Part shown: in pieces, positions 1-9,100 of the stretch
Layout of the letters: each line of letters starts with the position of its first letter
Numbering within the stretch: the stretch's first letter is position 1
Source of the DNA: Nocardia farcinica
GTDB lineage: Bacteria > Actinomycetota > Actinomycetes > Mycobacteriales > Mycobacteriaceae
Assembly (NCBI RefSeq): GCF_001182745.1
Contig: NZ_LN868938.1
Coordinates: 3,472,001 to 3,536,000, forward strand
DNA length: 64,000 nucleotides
Reading direction: 5' to 3'
The notes under the pieces: model-generated
What the model was told of the DNA's origin: nothing
The model's input: only the letters and a program-made list of their open reading frames with translations
Database searches by the model: none
Position numbers and translations under genes: made by a program

Positions 1-129
1 GCAGACGCGGCACAGGCCGAACTTGCGGTAGACCGCGTGCGGACGGCCGCAGCGCTGGCAGCGGGTGTAGGCGCGGACCGCGAACTTCGGCTTCCGGTTG
101 GCCTTGTTGACCAGAGCTTTCTTCGCCAT
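1..129 (-). CDS. rpsZ: 30S ribosomal protein S14 type Z, partial
   Basis: This is the N-terminal 43 residues of the short, zinc-binding form of ribosomal protein S14; the rest lies beyond the window edge. The start ([16 protein letters not shown]) is typical of S14, and the CxxC pair in [19 protein letters not shown] is the first half of the zinc ribbon. Another CxxC begins at the edge (CRVC). The gene follows rplE with a 3-base gap on the same strand, the normal order in the spc operon. Confidence 0.95.
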   Translation of the reverse strand, partial: MAKKALVNKANRKPKFAVRAYTRCQRCGRPHAVYRKFGLCRVC

Positions 130-132
130 GGC

Positions 133-696
133 TCAGTTCTCCTTGAACGGGAAGCCGAGGTGCTTGAGCAGGGCACGGCCTTCTTCGTTGTTGGTCGCGG
201 TGGTGACCACGGTGATGTCCATACCGCGCGGACGGTCGATCTTGTCCACGTCGATCTCGTGGAACATCGACTGCTCGCTCAGACCGAACGTGTAGTTGCC
301 GTTGCCGTCGAACTGCTTCGGCGACAGACCGCGGAAGTCGCGGATACGGGGCAGCGCGATGGACACCAGGCGGTCCAGGAACTCCCACATCCGGTCGCCA
401 CGCAGGGTGACCTTGGCGCCGATCGGCATGCCCTCACGCAGCTTGAACTGCGCGATGGACTTGGTGGCCTTGCGGATCTGCGGCTTCTGGCCGGTGATCA
501 GGGCCAGGTCCTCGACGGCGCCGTTGATCAGCTTGGCGTCGCGGGCGGCGTCACCGACACCCATGTTCACGACGACCTTCACCACGCCCGGGATCTGCAT
601 CACGTTGGCGTAGTTGAACTCTTTCGCAAGCGCGTCCTTGATCTCCTCGCGGTAGCGGACCTTGAGGCGCGGCTGGATCTTCTCGGTGGTGGTCAT
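133..696 (-). CDS. rplE: 50S ribosomal protein L5
   Basis: L5 binds 5S rRNA and helps form the central protuberance of the large subunit. The 187-residue product has the usual actinobacterial length and family stretches such as [17 protein letters not shown] near residue 40 and [15 protein letters not shown] text ([11 protein letters not shown]) in the middle. It lies one base from rplX upstream and three bases from rpsZ downstream, so it is part of the spc operon and probably translationally coupled. Confidence 0.98.
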   Translation of the reverse strand: MTTTEKIQPRLKVRYREEIKDALAKEFNYANVMQIPGVVKVVVNMGVGDAARDAKLINGAVEDLALITGQKPQIRKATKSIAQFKLREGMPIGAKVTLRGDRMWEFLDRLVSIALPRIRDFRGLSPKQFDGNGNYTFGLSEQSMFHEIDVDKIDRPRGMDITVVTTATNNEEGRALLKHLGFPFKEN

Positions 697-697
697 G

Positions 698-1012
698 TCA
701 GATGTCCTTCCCGTTGCGACGGGAGATGCGGACCCGCTTGCCGTTCTCGTCGGTCCGGTAGCCGATGCGGGTCGGCTTGCCGTCGGAGTCGACGACCATC
801 ACGTTGGACACGTGGATGGGGGCCTCCTGGGTCACGATGCCGCCGGAGGAGGCGCCGCGCTGGTTGGCGGAGTTCGCGACGTGCTTCTTGATACGGTTCA
901 CGCCCTCGACGAGGACCCGGTTCTCCTTGGGGTAGGCCTGGATGACCTTGCCCTTGGCGCCCTTGTCCTTACCCGAGATGACGAGCACGGTGTCGCCCTT
1001 GTGCACCTTCAT
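698..1012 (-). CDS. rplX: 50S ribosomal protein L24
   Basis: L24 is an assembly-initiating protein of the large subunit. The 104-residue product opens with the KOW motif ([20 protein letters not shown]), which binds 23S rRNA. It starts one base after rplN ends and is followed one base later by rplE, in the standard spc-operon order rplN-rplX-rplE. Start and length agree with the actinobacterial family. Confidence 0.98.
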   Translation of the reverse strand: MKVHKGDTVLVISGKDKGAKGKVIQAYPKENRVLVEGVNRIKKHVANSANQRGASSGGIVTQEAPIHVSNVMVVDSDGKPTRIGYRTDENGKRVRISRRNGKDI

Positions 1013-1013
1013 G

Positions 1014-1382
1014 TCAGAGCACCTCCGGGGCCAGCGAGACGATCTTCATGAACTTCTTGTCGCGCAGCTCGCGGCCGACCGGGCCGAAGATGCGGGTGCC
1101 GCGCGGATCGTTGTCCGCCTTGATGAGCACGGCGGCGTTCTCGTCGAACTTGATGTAGGAACCGTCCGGACGGCGGCGCTCCTTGACGGTGCGCACGACG
1201 ACGGCCTTCACCACGTCACCCCGCTTGACGTTGCCGCCGGGGATGGCGTCCTTCACAGTGGCGACGATGACGTCGCCGATACCGGCATAGCGACGCGACG
1301 AACCACCGAGAACGCGGATGCAGAGGATTTCCTTCGCACCCGTGTTGTCGGCGACGCGCAGTCGCGACTCCTGCTGAATCAC
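1014..1382 (-). CDS. rplN: 50S ribosomal protein L14
   Basis: L14 lies at the subunit interface of the large subunit. The 122-residue product begins [18 protein letters not shown], the universal L14 start, and has the full family length. It is the first gene of the spc block here. Normally rpsQ would lie directly upstream, but in this genome rpsQ is about 43.5 kb away and an unrelated ABC gene is next. The 232 bases upstream (1383-1614) must therefore carry a promoter for the spc operon; I could not identify its elements. Confidence 0.98.
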   Translation of the reverse strand: MIQQESRLRVADNTGAKEILCIRVLGGSSRRYAGIGDVIVATVKDAIPGGNVKRGDVVKAVVVRTVKERRRPDGSYIKFDENAAVLIKADNDPRGTRIFGPVGRELRDKKFMKIVSLAPEVL

Positions 1383-1614
1383 TTCAGCCTCCTTGACCTG
1401 GACGTAAAAGCACGCCGGATTGCCGACCCGACGGGCATGGTCGTGTCACCCCCCGAACGCGCGCCTACCAGCGGTTTTTCTGGATCCGAGTTGGGCACTC
1501 CGGAGCCGACCACCGGGGGTTCGCGGCCGAGTTGCGGGCAGAGCTCCCGCAGGCAACCGGTCTAGTGTAAGGGAAAGCCCAGGTCGGCCCAAATCCGGGC
1601 GCATCGCGCTCGGC

Positions 1615-3498
1615 TCAGGCGGTCACGGCCACCGGTTGCAGGGTCCACGGGCCGTCGCCCTGGAGTTCCAGCTTCCGGGTGTGGTGCTGGTCGACGGTAC
1701 TGCGGTGGGCGACGCTCACCACGATCGTCTCCGGCAGCTCGGTGCGCACCAGCTTGTACAGCGAGTACTCCAGGCCCTCGTCGACGGCCGAGGTGGCCTC
1801 GTCGAGGAAGACGACCTTCGGCTTCAGCAGCAGGATGCGGCCGAAGGCCAGCCGCTGCTGCTCACCGGGCGAGAGGATCTTGGCCCAGTCGGCCTCCTCG
1901 TCGAGCCGGTCCACCAGATGACCGAGGTGCACCTTCTCCAGGACGGCGCGCAGCCGGTCGTCGGAAATGTCCTCCGGCTTGCCGGGGTATTCGGCGGCCA
2001 CCCGCAGGTCGCCGAGCGGCAGGTACGGGATCTGCGACAGGAACAACGTGTCGTCGCCGGCCGGGCGCTCGATCCGGCCGTCGGCGTAGGGCCACATCTG
2101 CGCCAGCGCCCGCAGCAGGGTGGTCTTGCCGCTGCCGGACGGGCCCTTCACCACCAGCGCTTCGCCGGGGCTCAGCGCCAGCGACAGGTCGTCGATGAGC
2201 ACGTGGCCGTCGGGCTTGCGGACGTCGACCTTGTCCAGCCGCACGCCCTCGGCGAGGTCGGCGGCGTCGATCTCGGGCAGCTCGCGGGAGTCGTCGCCGG
2301 CCACCAGCAGGCCGTCGATGCGGATGAGCGCGGCACGGTAGGCGGCGAACTCGTCGTAGGCGTTGCGGAAGAACGACAGCGAATCGTGGATGTTGCCGAA
2401 CGCCGTCACCGTCTGGTTGACCCCGCCGAGGCTGACCGCGCCGTCGAAGAAGCGCGGGGCCTGGATCAGGTACGGGAAGATGACCGCGGCCTGCGTGACG
2501 GTGAAGTTCCAGCCCTGGAACTTCAGGTAGCGGAAGACGTACTTCCACTGCACCCGGATGACCTCGGCGAAGCGGGCCAGCAGGCCGCGGCGCTCGGTGC
2601 CCTCACCGCGGTAGAAGGCGACGCTCTCGGCGGAATCGCGGACGCGCACCAGCGCGTAGCGGAAGTTGGCGGTCATCCGTTCGAGCAGGAAGTTGATCCG
2701 GATCAGGGGACGGCCGATCCAGAAGGCGATGAACGTCGTGCCGAGCACGTAGATGAGGACGAGGAAGACGGCGTCGCGCGGGATGGTGACCCCGAGCAGG
2801 GTCATCGGCCCGGACAGATCCCAGAGGATCTTGGTGAACGAGACGATGGAGACGACCGCTTCCACCGCGCCGAGCGACAGCACCCGCGACTGGTTCACGA
2901 AGGTCGTGATGTCCTGCTGTACACGCTGGTCGGGGTTGTCGATGGTGTTGTCGATGAACCGGGACCGGTAGAACGCGCGGTCGCGCAGCCAGTCGGTGGT
3001 GACGTGCTCGGTGAGCCAGACCCGCCAGCGGATGTCGAAGGCCATCGAGGCGTAGAGGTTGACCAGCTGGTTGACGATCCAGACGACGATCAGGACCGTG
3101 AACACGATCATCGACTTCCAGAAGGCGTCCTCGGCCTGGTCCAGCGCCGCGGAGTCGCCCGCGGCGAAGGCCGAGCCACCGGCCTGCAACGAGCTGAACA
3201 TATCGTTGCCCCAGTAGCTGAGCAGCACGTTCAATCGGACGACGACCAGCGTCATGAACAACAGCGCCCCGACGAACAGCAGCGTGCGCCAGGCGCCGGG
3301 GCCGCGGAAGTAGCCGCCGGAGACGGACCAGAACTGCCTGCCCCACTTGGTCAGGGTGAGCAGCAGCGCCACCACGATGGTGAAGCCGACGGCGGTGGCG
3401 GTGAAGGCGATGCCCAACCATTTCAGGGATTCGACGAACTCGTTGCCCCAGTCCCTTGACGTTTCCAACCCAGAGCTTCCCATCCCACGACGAGCCAC
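1615..3498 (-). CDS. ABC transporter, SbmA/BacA-like membrane-ATPase fusion (Rv1819c-like)
   Basis: A 627-residue half transporter with a membrane domain fused to an ATPase. The N-terminal ~380 residues carry about six hydrophobic segments of the SbmA/BacA/ABCD type. The C-terminal nucleotide-binding domain shows Walker A ([14 protein letters not shown]), a signature in the LSPGEQQRLAFGR form typical of this family, and Walker B VVFLDEATSAVDE. Length and organisation match mycobacterial Rv1819c (BacA), linked to cobalamin and peptide uptake. The substrate here is unknown. The GTG at 3498 is used; an in-frame ATG at 3483 is an alternative and neither has a strong ribosome-binding site. It lies between the spc operon and the divergent iron-boxed lipoprotein gene, so a siderophore role is possible but unproved. 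Confidence 0.85.
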   Translation of the reverse strand: MARRGMGSSGLETSRDWGNEFVESLKWLGIAFTATAVGFTIVVALLLTLTKWGRQFWSVSGGYFRGPGAWRTLLFVGALLFMTLVVVRLNVLLSYWGNDMFSSLQAGGSAFAAGDSAALDQAEDAFWKSMIVFTVLIVVWIVNQLVNLYASMAFDIRWRVWLTEHVTTDWLRDRAFYRSRFIDNTIDNPDQRVQQDITTFVNQSRVLSLGAVEAVVSIVSFTKILWDLSGPMTLLGVTIPRDAVFLVLIYVLGTTFIAFWIGRPLIRINFLLERMTANFRYALVRVRDSAESVAFYRGEGTERRGLLARFAEVIRVQWKYVFRYLKFQGWNFTVTQAAVIFPYLIQAPRFFDGAVSLGGVNQTVTAFGNIHDSLSFFRNAYDEFAAYRAALIRIDGLLVAGDDSRELPEIDAADLAEGVRLDKVDVRKPDGHVLIDDLSLALSPGEALVVKGPSGSGKTTLLRALAQMWPYADGRIERPAGDDTLFLSQIPYLPLGDLRVAAEYPGKPEDISDDRLRAVLEKVHLGHLVDRLDEEADWAKILSPGEQQRLAFGRILLLKPKVVFLDEATSAVDEGLEYSLYKLVRTELPETIVVSVAHRSTVDQHHTRKLELQGDGPWTLQPVAVTA

Positions 3499-3599
3499 AA
3501 AGTCGGCGCAGTCTAACCCGGCGGATGCGTGGGCGCCGGGCGTCGCAGTGTCGAGTGGAACGGGCGAACCGGGAGGTGACCATAGGACCGCCTCGATAG

Positions 3600-3618
3600 A
3601 TAGGTTAGCCTTGGCTGA
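3600..3618 (+). promoter_or_regulatory. Candidate IdeR iron box upstream of siderophore-binding protein
   Basis: The 19-mer ATAGGTTAGCCTTGGCTGA matches the left half of the IdeR/DtxR consensus (TTAGGTTAGGCTAACCTAA) almost perfectly and the right half less well, with about 13 of 19 identities. It sits 61 bases before the lipoprotein gene, where an iron-repressed promoter would be expected. Confidence 0.65.
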
Positions 3619-3679
3619 CTACTACCGGCGGCTCGGCGAGCCGATCGAGGACTGTCCTCGATGAAGGAGGGTGCACACG

Positions 3680-4660
3680 ATGAGGTCTGTTGGGAGGACG
3701 CGCGTTTGGGCGCGGGCGGCGCTGGCCGTGCTGGCCGGCGCGCTCGTGCTGAGCGTCGGCGCGTGTGGTTCGTCCGAGGACGGCGGTTCCGGCGGCGAGT
3801 CGGTGACGATCACCCACGCGCGCGGCGAGACGGTGATCGAGGGCACCCCGCAGAAGATCGTCGCGCTGGGCAACCAGTGGCTCGACAGCACGCTCGCGCT
3901 CGGCGTCACCCCGGCCGGCTACATCGACAACGTCGCGGTGGCGTCGAAGTCGACCTCGCCGTGGCAGCGGCCCGGCTCGCTGGACTCCGCGACCCAGATC
4001 AGCCCCTCGGGCAACATCGCCGAGCAGGTGGCGGCGCTGGAGCCGGACCTGATCCTGGCCGATCCGTTCATCGCCGATCAGAAGACCTACGACGAGCTGA
4101 GCAAGGTGGCCCCGACGCTGCCCGCGCTCACCTCCGACGCGGTCACGCCCTGGCAGGAGCAGATCACCACGCTGGGCAAGGTGCTGGGCAAGCAGGACGA
4201 GGCGAGCAAGGTGATCGCGGGCGTCGACGACAAGATCGCCGGCATCCTGGCGGCCAACCCGACGCTGCGGGGCAAGACCTTCGCCAGCACCTGGCTGGCC
4301 GGCCCGGCCCAGCTGATGGTGCTCACCGATCCGAACGACGGCTCGGCCAAGGTGTTCGAGCAGCTGGGCATGACCATTCCGCAGAACCTGCGCGACCTGC
4401 CCGCCAACCAGGGCCGCGTCGCACTGTCCCCGGAGCGGGTCGACGAGCTGACCGCCGATCTGCTGCTGGCGGGCTACTCCCCCGGCATGGACGAGCGCTA
4501 CCGCCAGCTGCCCGGCTACGCCGAGCTGCCCTCGGTGCAGAAGGGCGCCGTGGTGTTCCTGACCACGCAGGAGATCAGCGCGGTCAACCAGCCGACGGCC
4601 CTGTCGGTCCCCTACATCCTCGACAAGCTGGGGCCCGCGTTCGCCGCGGCCGCGAAGTAG
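3680..4660 (+). CDS. Ferric-siderophore ABC transporter substrate-binding lipoprotein
   Basis: A 326-residue FecB/FepB-class binding protein expected to capture ferric siderophore outside the membrane. The N-terminus has a basic start, a hydrophobic stretch and a lipobox ending at Cys29 (LSVGAC), followed by a Ser/Gly/Asp-rich linker. The body shows family features such as KIVALGNQWLDSTLALGVTPAG and AALEPDLILADPF. The ATG at 3680 is chosen over the GTG at 3671 because an AAGGAGG lies nine bases before it. The candidate iron box lies upstream. The SagB-type oxidase follows 45 bases later on the same strand, suggesting an iron-regulated pair. No permease or ATPase of the FepDC type is nearby. 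Confidence 0.9.
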   Translation: MRSVGRTRVWARAALAVLAGALVLSVGACGSSEDGGSGGESVTITHARGETVIEGTPQKIVALGNQWLDSTLALGVTPAGYIDNVAVASKSTSPWQRPGSLDSATQISPSGNIAEQVAALEPDLILADPFIADQKTYDELSKVAPTLPALTSDAVTPWQEQITTLGKVLGKQDEASKVIAGVDDKIAGILAANPTLRGKTFASTWLAGPAQLMVLTDPNDGSAKVFEQLGMTIPQNLRDLPANQGRVALSPERVDELTADLLLAGYSPGMDERYRQLPGYAELPSVQKGAVVFLTTQEISAVNQPTALSVPYILDKLGPAFAAAAK

Positions 4661-4705
4661 CCAGCGCAGTCATCGAGTTCGACGAACACGCGGAGGTCAG
4701 CGGTT

Positions 4706-6082
4706 TTGCCTGCCGTCACATATCCCGACCAGACCAGATTCGCGCTGCGTGACGGCGTCACCTGTCTGACGACACCGGCCGGCGCGGTGCTGCTCGACCC
4801 GCCGCGCAACGAGAAGCTCACCGGTCTGGCGGCCGGGCAGCTGCGCGCGCTCAAGACCCTGAACCAGGGCCCGAAGACGGTCTCGGAGATGGCCGCGACC
4901 GCCGACGGCGCCGACGTGGCCACGCTGATGGACCGGCTCGCCGACGGCGGGTGGCTGTCGGTGACCATCCGCGACGGCGGGCGCGACCTCTACACCATCC
5001 GGCCCTTCGGGCAGCCCGCGCCGCGGCCGTCGGCGCCGCTGCCGTGGTCGGCGACGCTGTCGAAATTCGCGGTGTTGCACCGGGATTCCGAGGGGTTCGT
5101 GCTCGAGCATCCGCGGTCGTGGTGCGATCTGCGCATCCACGATCCGCGGCTGCTCGCGCTGCTGGACGGGCTCGGCGCGGCCGACGCCAACGTGCCGATC
5201 CCGATCAAGACCCAGTTCGTGGAGGACCTGCACTGGTGCGGGTTCCTGGTCGCCGACGAGTTCGCCGAGGACGCCGAGTTCGGCACCCGCAGCTGGAGTG
5301 CGCCGGACCTGTGGTTCCACCGCCGCAGCACGCTGGGCGAGCGGGTGGTGACCTGGGACCACTTCGGCCCGACCAAGTGGGCCAAGGGCAGTTTCCCGCA
5401 GCCGCCCGCGCGCAAACCGCAGTACCCGGGCGCGCCGGTGCCGTTGCCGGTGCCGGATCTGGAGGCGCTGCGGGTCGCCGACCCGAGCCTGGCGGCGGTG
5501 ATGGAGGACCGGGTCTCGGTGCGCGCCTTCGACGACGCGCATCCGATGACCGTCGACCAGCTCGCCGAACTGCTGTATCGCACGGCGCGCACGCGGGGAC
5601 ACAAGCCCGCACCGGACGGGGAGGAACTGCTGTCGCGGCCGTATCCCTCCGGCGGCAGCGTCTACGAGCTGGAGTTGTATCCGGTGGTGCGCAATGTGGC
5701 CGGGCTGCCGTCCGGGATGTACCACTACGATTCGTTCGATCACGTGCTGCGCCCGGTGGCGCCCGCGGATTCGCCCGCGGTGAAGAAGCTGATCAAGTCG
5801 ACCTCGGCGACCCTGGCCGACGGTGCCGAGCCGCAGGTGCTGATCGTGATGGGCGCGCGGTCCGGCCGGGTGATGTGGACCTACGAGCAGGTCGCCTACG
5901 CGGTGATCCTCAAGCACGTCGGCGTCCTCATGCAGACCATCTATCTCGCCGCCACCGCCATGGGGCTGGGTGCCTGCGCCCAGGGCTTCGGTGACACCGC
6001 CGCCTTCGTCAGCGCGGCGGGCGTCGACGAACTCGAGGAATGCAGCGTCGGCAGCATCATCATCGGCTCTCCCGCGACCTAG
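4706..6082 (+). CDS. SagB-type FMN-dependent oxidase; candidate oxazoline dehydrogenase
   Basis: A 458-residue protein of the SagB/ThcOx nitroreductase family, flavoenzymes that oxidise thiazoline or oxazoline rings to aromatic azoles in ribosomal peptides and some NRPS products. The C-terminal ~210 residues are the nitroreductase fold: DRVSVRAFDD (flavin-phosphate loop type), RPYPSGGSVYELELYPVV, and YEQVAYAVILKHVGVLMQT followed by ATAMGLGAC. The N-terminal ~230 residues are the less conserved SagB-type domain. The start is a TTG with a good GGAGGT eight bases upstream. It follows the siderophore-binding lipoprotein and converges on nbtF, whose heterocyclisation domain makes an oxazoline. Nocobactins carry an oxazole, so this enzyme is a likely source of that oxidation; this is inference. 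Confidence 0.85.
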   Translation: MPAVTYPDQTRFALRDGVTCLTTPAGAVLLDPPRNEKLTGLAAGQLRALKTLNQGPKTVSEMAATADGADVATLMDRLADGGWLSVTIRDGGRDLYTIRPFGQPAPRPSAPLPWSATLSKFAVLHRDSEGFVLEHPRSWCDLRIHDPRLLALLDGLGAADANVPIPIKTQFVEDLHWCGFLVADEFAEDAEFGTRSWSAPDLWFHRRSTLGERVVTWDHFGPTKWAKGSFPQPPARKPQYPGAPVPLPVPDLEALRVADPSLAAVMEDRVSVRAFDDAHPMTVDQLAELLYRTARTRGHKPAPDGEELLSRPYPSGGSVYELELYPVVRNVAGLPSGMYHYDSFDHVLRPVAPADSPAVKKLIKSTSATLADGAEPQVLIVMGARSGRVMWTYEQVAYAVILKHVGVLMQTIYLAATAMGLGACAQGFGDTAAFVSAAGVDELEECSVGSIIIGSPAT

Positions 6083-6135
6083 TTCCCCGCATCGACCGCT
6101 GTGTCGGCCGGGAACTCGGCTTGCTCTGATCCTGG

Positions 6136-6162
6136 GCCCGGGGCGGGCGAGCCGCCCCGGGC
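6136..6162. terminator. Bidirectional hairpin terminator between oxidase and nbtF
   Basis: A perfect 11-bp inverted repeat (GCCCGGGGCGG and its complement) with a 5-base loop lies in the 85-base gap between two convergent genes, so it can end transcription from both sides. Confidence 0.7.
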
Positions 6163-6167
6163 GTCGC

Positions 6168-9100
6168 TCACATCTGGGCGAGGATCTCCTCGTCGGTCAT
6201 CGCGGATACCTCGAGGTACATGCGGGCGACCTCGGACAGCCGGTTCGGGTCGGATTCGCGCTCGGTCAGGCGGGTGGCGAGGGCTGCGATGGTGCGGCTG
6301 GCGAACAGGTCGGCGACCAGGGCGTGGTCGAGATCGAGCCATTCGCGGATCCGGGCGATGACCGTGGTGGCCAACACCGAATCGCCGCCCATGCCGAAGA
6401 AGTCGTCGTGCACGCCGACGGACTCGACGCCGAGTACACCGGCGACGATGTCGGCGAGCGCGGCCTCCACGTCGTCGCGGGGGCTGCCGTCGACGTCCTC
6501 GCCGTCGACGCGCGGCTCGAGCAGGGCCACCACCGCGCGGCGGTCCAGCTTGCCGTTGGCGGTCAGCGGCATCTGGTCGAGGTACTCGATCCGGGTGGGA
6601 ATCATGTAGGCGGGCAACAGGTGTGCGACGGCGCCGGTGATGTCGCCGATCTCCCCGCGCTCCCCCGCCACCGCGGCGACCAGTTTGGGCGCGCCCGCGC
6701 CGACGACGGCCGCGACCGCGTGCCGCACGCCCGGCACGGTGCGCAGCGCGCTCTCCACCTCGCCCAATTCCACGCGGTAGCCGCGGATCTGGACCTGGTG
6801 GTCGGCGCGGCCGAGGAACTCGATGGTGCCGTCGGGCCAGTAGCGGGCCATGTCGCCGGTCTTGTACCAGCGCATGCCGTCGTGTTCGACGAACCGTTCG
6901 GCCGTGCGCTCGGGATCGTTGCGGTAGCCCGCGGCGACATTGGCACCACCCACCCAGAACTCACCGGGCACCCAGTCGGGGCAGTCGCGCCCGGCCTGCG
7001 AGACGACGCGGCAGCGCACATTGCGCAGCGGCACACCGAACGGCACGGTCGCCCAGTGCGCGGGCGGCTCGCCGACGACTTCGCAGATGGTGTTGTGGAT
7101 GGAGGTCTCGGTGGCGCCGCCGAGGCCGGAGAACCGGCAGCCGGGCACCTGCCGCGCCAGCCGCCGGGCCAGGTCCGCGCCCACCCAGTCACCGCCGAGG
7201 GTGACCGCGCGCAGCGAGTCGCCCAGCTCGTCGCCGCCGATCTCGAGGATCATGTCGAGCATGCTCGGCACGCAGTTGAGGATCGTCACCCGGTGGTGGC
7301 GCAGCAGATCCACCCAGGTGGTCGCCTCGGCGCGGCGCTCGGCATCCACCGCGACGATCGAACCGCCGACGGCGAACATGCCGAAGATGTCGTAGACCGA
7401 GGCGTCGAACTCGAGCGCCGAGAGGGCGAGCACGCGGTCGGCGCTGCCCACCTCGAACCAGTCGTTGACCGCGTCGATGGTGTTCATCGCGCCGCTGTGC
7501 GGCACGTCGACGCCCTTGGGCACACCGGTCGAACCGGAGGTGAAGATGACGTAGGCGATCTCGGAGGTCGGCGGGATGTCGGGTGCGTCCAGCGGGGCCG
7601 GGTAGGCGCGGGCGGCGTCGATGGACAGCGTCGGGATCGGCACACCCAGGTCCGCGCCGGGCACGGTCAGCGCCGCCACGATGTCGCCGGTCCGCAGGAT
7701 CTCGGCGCGCCGCCCGACCGGCTGATCGAAACCGATGGGCACGTAGGTCGCGCCCGCGGCGAGCACGCCGAGGACGGCCAGGATCTGATCGCGTCCCTTG
7801 GGCAGCTGCACCGCGACGGCGTCGCCGCGGCCGACGCCCTCGGCCCGCAGCGCGCCCGCGACGGCCAGCGCCTGGCCGGCCAGCTCGCCGTAGGTCCACC
7901 GGCCTTCGTCCGCGCCGATGCCCCACACCACCGCGGTGGCGTCGGGGTTCGCGGCGGCCCGGGTGAAGAAGCCTTCGTGCAGGCAGCGTCCGCTGACCGG
8001 GCCGTCGGTCGCGTTCACCGCGGCCCGCACCTCGGCCTGGGCGCGCGGCAGCCGGACGGCGGCCTCGGCCTGCCAGCCCGCCTCGCCCTCGCCGAGGCGG
8101 CCGATCGCCTCGGTGTAGCAGGCGAACATGGCCTCGATCATGCCGTCGGGGAAGGCCGATTCGCGCACGTCCCAGTTGAGCAGCAGGCCGCCGCGCACCT
8201 CGGTGACCTGGGCGTCGAGCAGCACCTGCGGGCCCTGCGAGATGATCCACACCGGCTCGCCGAAGGTTTCGGTGACCTTGTCGGCGAACAGTTCGCCGAG
8301 GTTGAGCGCGCTGGTGTAGACGACCGGCGCGAGCACCGGCTCACCGCGGTGACGGCCGAGGTCGCGCAGCACCTCGAGACCGGAGTAGGCGGTGTGCGCG
8401 CCGCTGTCGTGCATGCTGCGCTGCAGGGCACGGGCGCGGTCGGCGACCGTCATGTTCTCGGTGACGTCCACCTCGAGCATGATCGAGGAGGTGAAATCGC
8501 CGATCACCCGGTCGATGTCGGGGTGCACCGGTTCGCGGTGGAACAGCGGCACGTTCAGCAGGAAGCGACTCTGCGCCGACCAGCCGCCGATCACCTCGGC
8601 GAACACCGCCGCCAGCGCCATGGCCGGGGTGATGCCGCGTTCGTGGGCGGCCGCGAGCAGGCGCTGTTTGGCTTCGGGGGCCAGCCAGTGGTTGTAGCGG
8701 ACGGTCCGGTGCGGGTCGGTGCGCTCGGCGACCGGCACGGTGGGCAGCTCGGGCGCGCCCGGCAGCTCCGGTAGGCGCTCCTGCCACCAGCGGCGGTCAC
8801 GCTCACGGGCGGCCTCGTCGATCTGCCGTTCGGTGCGGTAGCGGCGGTAGCTGTAGCCCGGGGTGGGCAGGGTGGCGCCGTGGTAGAGGTCGGCGAGATC
8901 GGAGATCAGCACCCGGTAGCTCATGGCGTCGCCGGCGAGCATGTCGACGTCGAGGTGCAGGCGGGTGCTGTTCTCGTCGCGCAGCGTGAGGGTGATGTCG
9001 ATGACCTGCCCGGCCTCGATGTCGAGCAGCTGGTGGGTCTTCTGCTCGCGCAGGTCCGCCAGGGCCGCCTCGGTCGCGTCGGCGTCGCGGTCGCGCAGGT

